A stretch of 33,495 nucleotides of DNA from an uncultured Persicitalea sp. (GTDB taxonomy: Bacteria > Bacteroidota > Bacteroidia > Cytophagales > Spirosomataceae). The DNA lies in contig CATMVR010000003.1 in NCBI GenBank assembly GCA_950075905.1, forward strand, positions 1 to 33,495, read 5' to 3'. Made by a program: the position numbers and the translations under genes. The notes beneath the pieces are model-generated. The model had not been told where the DNA came from and did no database searches. It saw nothing but the letters and a program-made list of their open reading frames with translations. Each line of letters begins with the position of its first letter. Position 1 is the stretch's first letter. Positions 15,981 through 24,042 of this stretch are shown piece after piece.

Positions 15981-16190
15981 ATGGCCGTACAACTCGAATC
16001 AACGATTACCTGCCCGGAGTGCCAATACCAGAAAACCGAACAAATGCCGGAGGATGCCTGTCAGTTTTTTTATGAATGCGAGCAGTGCAAAACCGTTTTG
16101 CGCCCTCAGTCAGGCGACTGTTGCGTCTATTGCTCCTATGGTACAGTACCTTGCCCGCCCATTCAGCAGGATAAATCCTGCTGTCAATAA
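15981..16190 (+). CDS. Cys-rich GDCCVxC-domain small protein
   Basis: A 69-residue protein with 11 cysteines. CPEC (11-14) and CEQC (33-36) could form a zinc-ribbon-like knuckle; GDCCVYCSYG (45-54) is the signature of the GDCCVxC family; CC ends the chain (67-68). Some family members carry selenocysteine in the signature; here it is all Cys, with no in-frame TGA. The family is repeatedly found in mercury-type operons and its role is unproven; cytoplasmic metal relay or buffering between MerT and the reductase is a reasonable inference. It lies 3 bases after the repressor gene and 21 bases before the MerT-MerP fusion. Confidence 0.85.
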   Translation: MAVQLESTITCPECQYQKTEQMPEDACQFFYECEQCKTVLRPQSGDCCVYCSYGTVPCPPIQQDKSCCQ

Positions 16191-16211
16191 CCCCCTGTTT
16201 TATACACTGAT

Positions 16212-16835
16212 ATGGAAACCAAAAACAATTCAGGTAAGCTTTTTATAGCCGGCACCCTGACGGCGCTCGGCGCTTCCCTCTGCTGCATCACGCCGGTGCT
16301 GGGGGTAATGGCTGGTATAGGAGGAGCGGCGTCGACCTTTTCCTGGCTGGAACCCTTCCGGCCCTATTTGATTATTCTTACGTTGGGCATGCTGGGCTGG
16401 GCCTGGTACCGAACACTGAATCCCCAAAAACAGGCCATGGACTGTGCCTGTGAAGAGGATGTGAAGAAACCTTTCATGCAGAGCAAAACCTTTTTGGGAA
16501 TCATGACGGTGGTGGTTCTGCTGCTAATGGCTTTCCCCTACTATTCCGGAGCTGTGTTACCTTCCCCATCAACCTCATTGGCCGTGGCTTCGGATATTCC
16601 GCTCCGGCAGGCCCGGCTGGATATCCGGGGTATGACCTGCTCAGGGTGTGAAAGTAGTGTCACGCATGCCTTGTCTTCCAAAAAAGGGGTGACGAAAGCT
16701 ACCGCCAGCTACGAAGCGGGCCTGGCCCGGGTAACCTATGATCCGAGTATGGTAAGCCCTGAAGTCCTGAAAAAAGCCATCGAGGAAGAAGTAGGTTATA
16801 CGGTAACCAATTTTGAACTATCAGATAATCACTAA
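16212..16835 (+). CDS. merTP: MerT-MerP fusion mercuric transport protein (MerTP)
   Basis: A 207-residue inner-membrane importer. The MerT part has the vicinal pair SLCCITP in the first helix (Cys24-Cys25), a second helix (PYLIILTLGMLGWAWYRTL), a cytoplasmic CAC (Cys78, Cys80) and a third helix near 92-116. After a linker comes a MerP/HMA domain with GMTCSGC (Cys143, Cys146). Classical systems have MerT and a separate periplasmic MerP; here the binding domain is attached after TM3, which places it in the periplasm. Together the cysteines give a relay for Hg(II) to the cytoplasm. A separate HMA protein gene follows after 14 bases. Confidence 0.9.
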   Translation: METKNNSGKLFIAGTLTALGASLCCITPVLGVMAGIGGAASTFSWLEPFRPYLIILTLGMLGWAWYRTLNPQKQAMDCACEEDVKKPFMQSKTFLGIMTVVVLLLMAFPYYSGAVLPSPSTSLAVASDIPLRQARLDIRGMTCSGCESSVTHALSSKKGVTKATASYEAGLARVTYDPSMVSPEVLKKAIEEEVGYTVTNFELSDNH

Positions 16836-16849
16836 TCCAACAAACTTAT

Positions 16850-17182
16850 ATGAAAACTCTAATTGTAGGACTTGTAGTTGCCTTCGTCAGCCTAACGTCT
16901 TCGTTGGCCCAAAGCACAGCAAACCAAAAAACCGAAACAAAAAAGCCGGAAACCTCCCAATGGGTAACCTTGAAAGTGACGGGTATGACCTGTGCGGGCT
17001 GCGCCAGTCATATTCACAAAGCCCTTTCAGAAAAAGCGGGGGTATTGGATCAGGAAGTAAAATATCCGGGTGATTTGGTCCGGGTGAAATTCGATCCTGA
17101 CAAAATAAAAGGGCCGGAAGTACAGCGGACCATCGAGACGCTGGGATACAAAGTCAGTGAAGCAAATGCCCCACCTAAATAA
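16850..17182 (+). CDS. Secreted MerP-like heavy-metal-associated (HMA) domain protein
   Basis: A 110-residue protein with a signal peptide (MKTLIVGLVVAFVSLTSSLAQ), a short Lys/Thr linker, and one HMA domain carrying GMTCAGCASHIHKAL and a typical beta-alpha-beta pattern to LGYKV. It would bind one soft metal ion in the periplasm through the two cysteines and pass it to MerTP. Having both an attached and a free HMA domain means two periplasmic chaperones in one operon. The second motif could also suit Cu(I), so mercury is inferred from neighbours only. Confidence 0.9.
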   Translation: MKTLIVGLVVAFVSLTSSLAQSTANQKTETKKPETSQWVTLKVTGMTCAGCASHIHKALSEKAGVLDQEVKYPGDLVRVKFDPDKIKGPEVQRTIETLGYKVSEANAPPK

Positions 17183-17257
17183 ACTTTCGTAACCAGGAAG
17201 CGTCGGTGTTGGTATAGTGTTTTAGCTGGTAAGGGAGTTTACTAAACCAAAATTCCA

Positions 17258-18604
17258 ATGAAAGAGTACGATCTGTTTGTGATCGGTACAGGAATGGCCG
17301 GAGTAACCATCGCCACCAAATGTGCCAAAAAAGGGTTAAAAGTTGGTATTGCCGACTACAGGCCCTACGGGGGTACCTGCGCCTTGCGTGGGTGCGACCC
17401 AAAAAAAATCCTGCTGGACGTAGCCAAAGCTAAAAAGGAGATCGATACCTATAAGGGCAAGGGGCTGAAGGGCGAAGGAAGTATAAGCTGGCCTGAGCTG
17501 GTGAAGTTTATGCGGGGGTTTACCGACCCCATGCCGGAGAAAATGGAGAAGAGTTATCAGGAGGCGGGGATCGATACTTACCACGAAGCGGCTTTTTTTA
17601 CCGGAGAAAACACGTTACAGGTTGGAAATACAACGATCAAAGCGGCTAAAATCGTGATTGCTACCGGGGCGCGCCCGCGTACTCTGGACATGCTCGGGGC
17701 GGAGTTTATGCTGGTAAGTGATGATCTGTTTCAGCTGGACGAGCTTCCTGAGAGTATTACGTTTTTAGGGGGTGGGTATGTCGCTTTCGAATTTGCCCAT
17801 CTGATGGCGTTGGCGGGGGTGAAGGTGACGATCCTCGACAGGGGAGAGAGGCCCCTGAAGCACTTTGAAGAAGAGCTTGTGCAGCATGTGGTAGAAGCTT
17901 CCAAAGCACTTGGAATAAAAATCTTGACCCGAACAGAAGCTGTAGAAGTCCAAAAATCGGGCGATAAGCTACGGGTTATTGCCAGAACGGAGCAGGGCGA
18001 AGAGACTATTGAAAGCCAACGGGTGGTCAATGCCGCTGGTCGGGTTCCTGAAATTGACCGTCTGGATCTGGAAAAAGGACAGGTAGCCTTTGGAAAGAAG
18101 GGGATTCAGGTGAACGAATATCTACAAAGTACTACCAACCCGAATGTATATGCAGCCGGCGATATCGCCGAAAGTAAGGGCCTGCCCTTAACTCCGGTGG
18201 CCGTGAATGAAGGACATGCCGTGGCGGCCAACATCCTTAAAGGAAACCACAAAGCTCCCGCCTATATTGAGATGCCAACGGTGGTCTTTACGATTCCGGA
18301 AATAGCCCGGGTGGGCTTGTCCGAAGCGCAGGCCAGGGAGCAGAACATTGCCTATAAAGTGAAATCCGGTGATGGCGCCGGCTGGTACAATGCCTACCGT
18401 TCGCAGGCGGATGCCTATGCCTATAAAGTTTTAATCAGCAAGGAGGAGGGTACTATTCTGGGGGCCCACCTGGTGGGACCCGCGGCAGGCGAAACCATCA
18501 ACCTGTTTGCGATGGCCATAAAAGGGAAACTCACGGCAAAGGACCTGAAAAGCATGATGTACAGCTACCCTTCCTGGGCGTCCGATCTGGGTCATATGGT
18601 TTAA
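17258..18604 (+). CDS. FAD-dependent disulfide reductase, MerA/dihydrolipoyl dehydrogenase-like, lacking MerA end motifs
   Basis: A 448-residue pyridine nucleotide-disulfide oxidoreductase. It has the FAD fold VIGTGMAGVTIAT, redox-active pair GGTCALRGCDPKK (Cys41, Cys46), NAD(P) motif LGGGYVAFEFA, second FAD motif NVYAAGDIA and the dimerisation domain. Two features of mercuric reductase are absent: the N-terminal HMA domain and the C-terminal Cys-Cys that delivers Hg(II); the chain ends DLGHMV. The His-x-His-Pro base of glutathione reductase/lipoamide dehydrogenase is also replaced (YSYPSWASDL). It closes the mer-like operon after a 75-base gap. It may reduce Hg(II) by another route, reduce a thiol carrier such as the GDCCVxC protein, or do something else. 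Family is certain, substrate is not. Confidence 0.88.
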   Translation: MKEYDLFVIGTGMAGVTIATKCAKKGLKVGIADYRPYGGTCALRGCDPKKILLDVAKAKKEIDTYKGKGLKGEGSISWPELVKFMRGFTDPMPEKMEKSYQEAGIDTYHEAAFFTGENTLQVGNTTIKAAKIVIATGARPRTLDMLGAEFMLVSDDLFQLDELPESITFLGGGYVAFEFAHLMALAGVKVTILDRGERPLKHFEEELVQHVVEASKALGIKILTRTEAVEVQKSGDKLRVIARTEQGEETIESQRVVNAAGRVPEIDRLDLEKGQVAFGKKGIQVNEYLQSTTNPNVYAAGDIAESKGLPLTPVAVNEGHAVAANILKGNHKAPAYIEMPTVVFTIPEIARVGLSEAQAREQNIAYKVKSGDGAGWYNAYRSQADAYAYKVLISKEEGTILGAHLVGPAAGETINLFAMAIKGKLTAKDLKSMMYSYPSWASDLGHMV

Positions 18605-18644
18605 GGGTTGATTATACCGACCTCTCCCCGCATCATTTTATTTT

Positions 18645-19292
18645 TTATACCCGTCGGGGGGGAGTGGGTTGCATGGCGCGCGACATACCCTGCTGGACAA
18701 ATTCCGAAACGGCTTTATGGTCATGCTGTTGTATCAGCTTAACTACCTGCGGATCGTCGGAGGTTTCCACAACCACGATGCCGTTCTCAATGTCTTCATA
18801 ATCAATCTTTATTTTATCGGCCTGGTCGAATAGTTCGCGAAAGAGGGGGTCCATTTGCCGGATAGGCTTCTTCTCTTCCATTCTCTCTTTCATCTGCCGC
18901 ACATGCTGTTGGATAACGGAGGGCAGTTGAGGGTCATCAGAAGTCGTCCAGGTCTTTACCCCATTAGGCAGATTCTCCATCCGGCGGGAAATCTTGCCGT
19001 GCTCCATCAACAGTTGCCGGATACTCCTCATGTCCTCCATCATGCCGGGGCCCATTTTGCCAGACATCATAGCCTCATGCATTTCTTCGGTCATCATGCC
19101 TTCTCCCTGCATCATGTGTTCTCCGTCCATCATACCGCCCCCCATCCCCTCATGGGATGGCCCTTCACTCCTGGTAGCAGGAGGTTGGCTTTCCGACTGG
19201 TCATTATCAGAACCACACCCAAGCAGGACCAGGGTTGAGAGCGCCAGCAGCAGGAAACAGGCTTTTACCGTTACAAATTGGAATCGCTTCAT
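18645..19292 (-). CDS. Met/His-rich lipoprotein with a duplicated TSDDPQ motif
   Basis: A 215-residue predicted lipoprotein: signal to LVLLGC (Cys26), then residues 44-88 dense in Met, Gly, His and Glu (many MM pairs), typical of periplasmic Cu(I)/Ag(I) binders. The folded part contains an internal duplication exactly 60 residues apart: TSDDPQ at 117-122 and 177-182, each followed by QQH (128-130, 188-190) and preceded by a Asn-Gly turn. It has no catalytic motif that I recognise. It converges with the mer-like operon, with only 40 bases between stops. I infer periplasmic copper sequestration; the two TSDDPQ units may form a paired metal or protein site. Confidence 0.6.
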   Translation of the reverse strand: MKRFQFVTVKACFLLLALSTLVLLGCGSDNDQSESQPPATRSEGPSHEGMGGGMMDGEHMMQGEGMMTEEMHEAMMSGKMGPGMMEDMRSIRQLLMEHGKISRRMENLPNGVKTWTTSDDPQLPSVIQQHVRQMKERMEEKKPIRQMDPLFRELFDQADKIKIDYEDIENGIVVVETSDDPQVVKLIQQHDHKAVSEFVQQGMSRAMQPTPPRRV

Positions 19293-19433
19293 AGGGATTA
19301 AAATGAATTTATATAGGCGTTACCTGATTACTACGGTGCTTTTCCGTGTCGAAAAAAGGGAGGACTCAATCCCAATACATAGCATGGTTTTCGAAAGGAA
19401 GAAATAGTAGGGAGAGCCCATTTTCTCACTAAC

Positions 19434-19886
19434 TCATTTTTGAAGCCGATCGAGCATCGCTTTCATCTGAGCGATCTCCTTTTCCTGGGCCTTGATAATG
19501 TCGTCGGCAAGTTGTCTGACTTCCGGGTCTTCAATCGAAGCATTCTGGCTTGTTAAAATAGCGGAGGAGTGGTGCGGTATCATGGCCTTCATGTACTGCA
19601 CGTCCCCCACAAACGTTTGATTTCTCAATAACGCAAACACCCCCACAAACACACTGATACTGGTGATATAAATAGCAGTGTTGATTTTTTTATCTTTATA
19701 CATATCTCCCATGAAAATCAGCATGAACAAACCCATGGGAGATACCATCAGCAGCGTCATATAAAGCCGGTTCAGGCTAAGATAGATGTGATCCACGCTA
19801 TCTACATTCAGGAACATAACGGAATACATCACAACGAACGAAACCGCCAGCATTAAGGCGAATTTTGAATAAGGGTTGCTTTTCAT
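19434..19886 (-). CDS. Membrane-anchored DUF305-type protein
   Basis: A 150-residue protein. Three hydrophobic segments occupy about residues 8-95. The C-terminal third is a short DUF305-like helical unit: YMKAMIPHHSSAILTSQNA, then DPEVRQLADDIIKAQEKEI and AQMKAML. MIPHH and the Met-containing helix are the conserved DUF305 elements, a ferritin-like helical family often found with copper genes. DUF305 proteins are usually soluble and secreted; here the domain is fused to a membrane anchor and should face the periplasm. It is flanked by 140-base gaps, so probably monocistronic. Function unproven. Confidence 0.75.
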   Translation of the reverse strand: MKSNPYSKFALMLAVSFVVMYSVMFLNVDSVDHIYLSLNRLYMTLLMVSPMGLFMLIFMGDMYKDKKINTAIYITSISVFVGVFALLRNQTFVGDVQYMKAMIPHHSSAILTSQNASIEDPEVRQLADDIIKAQEKEIAQMKAMLDRLQK

Positions 19887-19992
19887 TGGATAAAGATGTT
19901 TGGTAAAAAAATGGTTTAAAATACCGATATGGAGTATCCTTAAATGAATCTAACTTTCGGGAATTCACTTTGCCGCTCCCCGGTTTTTTTAC

Positions 19993-20024
19993 ATGCCTGA
20001 CTCCTTTAAAAGGAAGTCAGGCAT
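19993..20024. terminator. Terminator hairpin of the CopB ATPase/DUF2911 operon
   Basis: ATGCCTGACT (19993-20002) pairs with AGTCAGGCAT (20015-20024); the inside (CCTTTAAAAGGA) extends the stem with one bulge. On the minus strand it follows the DUF2911 stop by 6 bases and leads into the T-rich sequence near 19983-19990. Confidence 0.75.
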
Positions 20025-20030
20025 TTGTGT

Positions 20031-20588
20031 TTATTTATTCTGAAAGGGCAGGGAAATGCTAAGTTTGTCCCAATGCATTCTTATTTCGCCTTTCTTTTTT
20101 CCTTCGGGCACTACCTCGTAGGTAAGGGCCTCGGTTACGTTCTGGTGCATTTCGGGTTTTACCTGTACCCGTACCATATCCTGCTCGGGCTTGTAATCAT
20201 CGGCCAGGTGCATGTCCCAGTCCTTGCTCAGGATGAGCGTCCACTCCTTGGGACCAGGAATGGTAAAAAAACCATACTTACCCTTGGGAACCAGCTTGCC
20301 GTTGATGGTAACGTCCTGAGAGAAATCGATCCAGGTCGCTTTGTGGGCACCCGAGGCCCATACCTGGTCGTAGGCCACCAGCCCGTTCCAAATTTGTCGC
20401 CCCCGCACACTGGGCGATCCATAATCGACATGAACGTGGTTGTCACCCACCATGGCCATGGCGGATTGCCGTGGACTTTTGGGCTTGGGTTTGGCCGTTT
20501 CAGATTCGGCCGGTTGATGATGCTCGTGCTGGGCATAGGTAGCGCTGCTAATCAGGACGGCTACAAAGACATGGAGGATGGTTTTCAT
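20031..20588 (-). CDS. DUF2911 family periplasmic protein
   Basis: A 185-residue secreted protein with signal MKTILHVFVAVLISSATYAQ, followed by a His-containing linker (HEHHQP). The rest matches DUF2911: VDYGSPSVRGRQIWNGLVAYDQVWASGAHKAT is the diagnostic region (in parts YGSPSVRGR, WRxGAN-like WASGAHKAT), then GKLVPKGKYGFFTIPG and WTLILSKDW. The family is abundant in Bacteroidota and uncharacterised. The gene starts 5 bases after the CopB-type ATPase stop, which argues for co-transcription and a role in copper export or tolerance. The His-rich N-terminal linker may help in this copper setting. Confidence 0.85.
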   Translation of the reverse strand: MKTILHVFVAVLISSATYAQHEHHQPAESETAKPKPKSPRQSAMAMVGDNHVHVDYGSPSVRGRQIWNGLVAYDQVWASGAHKATWIDFSQDVTINGKLVPKGKYGFFTIPGPKEWTLILSKDWDMHLADDYKPEQDMVRVQVKPEMHQNVTEALTYEVVPEGKKKGEIRMHWDKLSISLPFQNK

Positions 20589-20593
20589 ATAAA

Positions 20594-22657
20594 CTATTGG
20601 ATTTGGTTGGTTTTGATTTGTTTCTTTAAAAGTTGGGCATTGATGGCCACAACGATCGTACTCAGGCTCATGAAGACGGCCCCGATGGCCGGTCCTAACA
20701 CGAAACCCGATGAGTAAAACACCCCGGCAGCCAGGGGGATAGCGAACACATTATAGCCCGTTGCCCACACCAGATTCTGGATCATCTTCCGATACGTGGC
20801 CTTGCCGAACAGGATCAGGTTGGCTATATCCTGCGGATTGCTATTGACGAGAATGATATCGGCCGTTTCGGCCGCTACGTCGGTTCCTGAACCAACCGCA
20901 ATGCCCACGTCGGCCTGGGCCAGCGCGGGGGCGTCGTTGACTCCGTCGCCCGTCATGGCTACAAACTCGTTTTTCGATTGTAGTTCTTTTACAATCTCCA
21001 CTTTCTGGTGGGGAAGTACCTCGGCGTAGTAGCCATCCAGCCCGAGATGATCACTGACCGCTTTGGCGGTTTTCTCGTTATCACCGGTGGCCATCAGTAC
21101 TTTGATATTATTCCGTTTAAAGACCGCGATGGCCTCTTTGGATTCGGGACGGATCTCGTCGGCCAGGGCGATGTAGCCGGCTAATTTTCCTTCGACCAGT
21201 ACAAATACAATGGTTTCGGCGGCATCGCCGGAAGCCGCTTCCGGGAGCGCAATATTCGCATCCCGCAGGTAGCCCGGACTCACCACTTTCACTTCTTTCC
21301 CTTCCACTATTGCCTCAACCCCCTTGCCCGTAATGGCATGGAAGTTTTCCGGCTTTGGTACGTCTATCTCATCTTCTTTTACTTTCCGCATGATGCCTAC
21401 GGCAATGGGGTGTTCGGAACTTTGCTCCAAAGCACTCGCCAGCCTGAGCAGTTCTTTGGAGGTATAGGCGGGATCAACGGATTCGAGCCGGGTTACGCCA
21501 AAATTGCCCCTGGTAAGGGTACCCGTTTTGTCAAAAAGCAGGGCGGTAATCTTGCGGGATTCCTCAAAGGCGGTCCGGTTGCGGATGAGCAGCCCGTTCT
21601 GAGCCGATACTGACGTGGATATGGCTACAACCAGAGGAATAGCCAGACCCAGGGCGTGCGGACAGGTTATGACCATGACGGTGACCATTCGTTCCAGGGC
21701 GTAGACGAAAGGAAAACCGAGTAATAGCCACACGGCCAGGGTGCCAAAGCCGACCGCCAAAGCGATGTAGGTGAGCCATTTGGCGGCCTTGTCCGACAGG
21801 TTTTGCATCCTGGACTTGGATTTCTGAGCCTCCTGGACCAGGGTAATTACCTTCGTCAGGTAGCTGTCTTTTCCGGTATGCAGCACCCGAACCCTCAGGG
21901 AGCTGTTGCCATTGATCGAACCCCCGATTACCCGGTCGTTTATCTCTTTTTTAGCGGGCTTTGACTCTCCCGTCAGCATGGACTCATTCAGGTAGCCGGA
22001 GCCTTCGACCAGAAGTCCATCGGCGGGTACCTTTTCACCGGGCTTCACCAGAATGATGTCTTCTTTTTGTAATTCTTCCAGCTTGATATCTTCTATACTA
22101 TCACCCCTTACACGGTGGGCTTCGGCCGGCATCATGCTCACCAGCAGTTCCAGCGATTTGGAGGCTCCGAGTACGCTTTTCATTTCGATCCAGTGCCCCA
22201 GTAGCATAATGGCGATCAGGGTAGCCAGCTCCCAGAAGAAGTCCATGCCCGGCAGGCCAAATACCGTGGCGGTACTGTAAAAGTACGCCACGCTGATGGC
22301 CATTGCAATCAATGTCATCATACCAGGTGCTCCCTGCCGCACCTCATCCCGGAAACCCTTGATAAACGGCCATCCTCCATAAAAGTACACTATGGTGGAA
22401 AGGGCAAAAAGAACGTAATTACTACCGGGAAATGTATACTCGTAGCCGAAGAATCCCTGGATCATGGGCGAGAGAAACAGGATGGGAACCGTAAGTGCCA
22501 GCGTTATCCAGAATCTCTTCTTGAAATCTTCAATCATCATCCGGTGATGGTCATGACCCATGTGGCCATGACCCGGATTGGACGAATGCGACATCTGACC
22601 ATGATCCATTTTTGAATGATCCATCGGCTGCTGCACTGTATGCTTATGGTTTTCCAT
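20594..22657 (-). CDS. copB: CopB-type P1B-3 copper-exporting ATPase with Met/His-rich N terminus
   Basis: A 687-residue pump. The membrane motif is CPH (Cys332-Pro333-His334), which defines P1B-3, the CopB-type copper/silver group. Other elements: TGES in SMLTGESKPAKK, DKTGTLT (Asp376), SSEHPIA, GDGVNDAPALAQ and the MSxST-like FMSLSTIVVAINA in the last helix. Instead of an HMA domain, the first 40 residues are rich in His and Met (MDHSKMDHGQMSHSS and GHMGHDHHRMM), as is usual for CopB. It would export copper from the cytoplasm. It heads an operon with the DUF2911 gene; the 114-base gap upstream should hold the promoter. Confidence 0.93.
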   Translation of the reverse strand: MENHKHTVQQPMDHSKMDHGQMSHSSNPGHGHMGHDHHRMMIEDFKKRFWITLALTVPILFLSPMIQGFFGYEYTFPGSNYVLFALSTIVYFYGGWPFIKGFRDEVRQGAPGMMTLIAMAISVAYFYSTATVFGLPGMDFFWELATLIAIMLLGHWIEMKSVLGASKSLELLVSMMPAEAHRVRGDSIEDIKLEELQKEDIILVKPGEKVPADGLLVEGSGYLNESMLTGESKPAKKEINDRVIGGSINGNSSLRVRVLHTGKDSYLTKVITLVQEAQKSKSRMQNLSDKAAKWLTYIALAVGFGTLAVWLLLGFPFVYALERMVTVMVITCPHALGLAIPLVVAISTSVSAQNGLLIRNRTAFEESRKITALLFDKTGTLTRGNFGVTRLESVDPAYTSKELLRLASALEQSSEHPIAVGIMRKVKEDEIDVPKPENFHAITGKGVEAIVEGKEVKVVSPGYLRDANIALPEAASGDAAETIVFVLVEGKLAGYIALADEIRPESKEAIAVFKRNNIKVLMATGDNEKTAKAVSDHLGLDGYYAEVLPHQKVEIVKELQSKNEFVAMTGDGVNDAPALAQADVGIAVGSGTDVAAETADIILVNSNPQDIANLILFGKATYRKMIQNLVWATGYNVFAIPLAAGVFYSSGFVLGPAIGAVFMSLSTIVVAINAQLLKKQIKTNQIQ

Positions 22658-22771
22658 TGTCTTTTTATTTTTATGATTCTCTATTTTACAGAAGCGTAGA
22701 AGGTACTAATTGATTAGCCAGTCTTACTGAATTACCACTTTGAGAAATCGGCACCATTTAAGTTGCCCATG

Positions 22772-23323
22772 CTACGGTTTCAGGCCTTGTTTTGGAGTCT
22801 TTTTTTTCAAATGAAAACTTAGCCAGTACACCAGAGCTGGCAAAAGGGTAAACTGTAACACCGGGGATAATCCTACCTCTACAAAAGGCAAAAGAGGCAT
22901 GGATGCTGCATAGGCCCAGTTGCCTTCCCAGGTGTGCCGTATTTCCGCCAGAATGGCTCCCAAAGCCCCTACGCTCATCAGGGCAAGTACCCGCCCCACG
23001 GTAGGGCTTCCCATCCAAAAGGGCTCCTTCAAAATGGAAGCAAAACCCTGATAAAGCAGGAGTACCATTAGTACATCGGCTAAGGAAGCCAGGGTACAAA
23101 AGCTGATATGCTGAAAATCGTAGACATACCCTTCGTACAGGGGTCCTTGGGCCAGCTCCCAGGTTAGGTTAAGCACAAAGGCCAGAATGGCGATCCGGGC
23201 CATCAATCGTTTAAAAAAAGATTGATCTTCCGTTTTTTTCAGCAGGTACACATATGTTCCTATCACCAGTGAGAGTACAATCACCGGAACAATAAACAAG
23301 CTTACATGGAGGTCTTTTAGCAT
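22772..23323 (-). CDS. Hypothetical membrane protein, five to six helices
   Basis: A 183-residue hydrophobic protein. Notable residues are NLTWELAQGPLYEGY at the end of the second helix, FCTLASLADVLMVLLLY in the third, and LAEIRHTWEGNW on a loop. I have no family name for it. The invariant-looking Trp-Glu and Asp residues inside helices suggest a functional membrane site rather than a simple anchor. The gene begins 9 bases after the DUF2231 gene and belongs to a three-gene minus-strand unit (24315 to 22772) preceding the copper ATPase operon, so a role in copper handling is possible only by association. Confidence 0.55.
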   Translation of the reverse strand: MLKDLHVSLFIVPVIVLSLVIGTYVYLLKKTEDQSFFKRLMARIAILAFVLNLTWELAQGPLYEGYVYDFQHISFCTLASLADVLMVLLLYQGFASILKEPFWMGSPTVGRVLALMSVGALGAILAEIRHTWEGNWAYAASMPLLPFVEVGLSPVLQFTLLPALVYWLSFHLKKKTPKQGLKP

Positions 23324-23332
23324 ACGTACTGC

Positions 23333-23986
23333 TTAATGGCTATGCTCTTTTTCTGATTCCAGATAGTGCCCCTGAGGGCCAACCCCTTCAATGAACACCA
23401 GCTGAGCCCCGTGGTGTCCGGCCATACTTACGGTGTAGGCAGCGGCCAGCAATGTTAAGGCCACCACTGCCTCCGCCCAGGTTTTTCGGTGAAATACAAA
23501 ATGACTCAGTCCTTTCATCACGGTGGCAATGCCGCTTAGCCAGAGGGTCCATTGGGCGTAGGTATCGTGGGTTTCGTATACCTTTCGGGCCTGTTCCGTC
23601 AGGTCGCTTACGTGGGGGTGGGTCCACACGGCGGCGGCATAGGCGCCGACAAAGCCCACCAGAACAGCTCCCATGACGATCCAGCTCAGCGCTTCCCTGA
23701 AAACAAAGAATGAAATCAGCTGAAGCATGGCGGCAAAAACCAGCAGCATAATGGGTATGTGTACTACCAGCGGGTGAAGGTTAGGAAAGTCACTCAGCTC
23801 GGCGGTGCCGGTAATAGGATGTTCTGAATGCATGGATTCTGCCTCTCGCTGGTGTTGTGTAGCGGCCTGTATCGATTCGGTAGTGTCCTGATGTTTGTCC
23901 GAATCGTTGTCGTGGGCTAAGGCTGCCGTGGAAAGAAACAGCAGCATCAGGATTCTTCTGTTCAATACACTGATTGCTTGTAACAT
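23333..23986 (-). CDS. DUF2231-like membrane protein with His-rich periplasmic region
   Basis: A 217-residue protein with a signal-like first helix (LMLLFLSTAALA), then a His/Asp/Glu-rich segment (residues about 25-55, e.g. HDNDSDKHQD), then four helices. FPNLHPLVVHIPIMLLVFAAML matches the DUF2231 signature HPxxVHFPI. Later AVWTHPHVSDL and VSMAGHHGAQLV place His residues at membrane borders, as in heme-binding membrane proteins; heme or metal binding is an inference. Start is the ATG at 23986; a TTG 14 codons upstream gives a worse signal sequence. It lies 56 bases after a coiled-coil ORF and 9 before the next membrane gene. Confidence 0.7.
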   Translation of the reverse strand: MLQAISVLNRRILMLLFLSTAALAHDNDSDKHQDTTESIQAATQHQREAESMHSEHPITGTAELSDFPNLHPLVVHIPIMLLVFAAMLQLISFFVFREALSWIVMGAVLVGFVGAYAAAVWTHPHVSDLTEQARKVYETHDTYAQWTLWLSGIATVMKGLSHFVFHRKTWAEAVVALTLLAAAYTVSMAGHHGAQLVFIEGVGPQGHYLESEKEHSH

Positions 23987-24042
23987 ACCTGTTATTTTTT
24001 GTGAATAAAAAGTACCACCTATCGGCAAAGTAAACGTGCTTA

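Noticed and set aside
18605-18644. Possible terminator between the reductase and Met/His-rich lipoprotein genes
   Set aside because: Only a 5-7 base imperfect CCCC/GGGG pairing around a long AT loop, too weak to call.
20025-20717. 230-codon plus-strand frame across the DUF2911 gene and ATPase end
   Set aside because: It crosses a terminator and two well-supported minus-strand genes.
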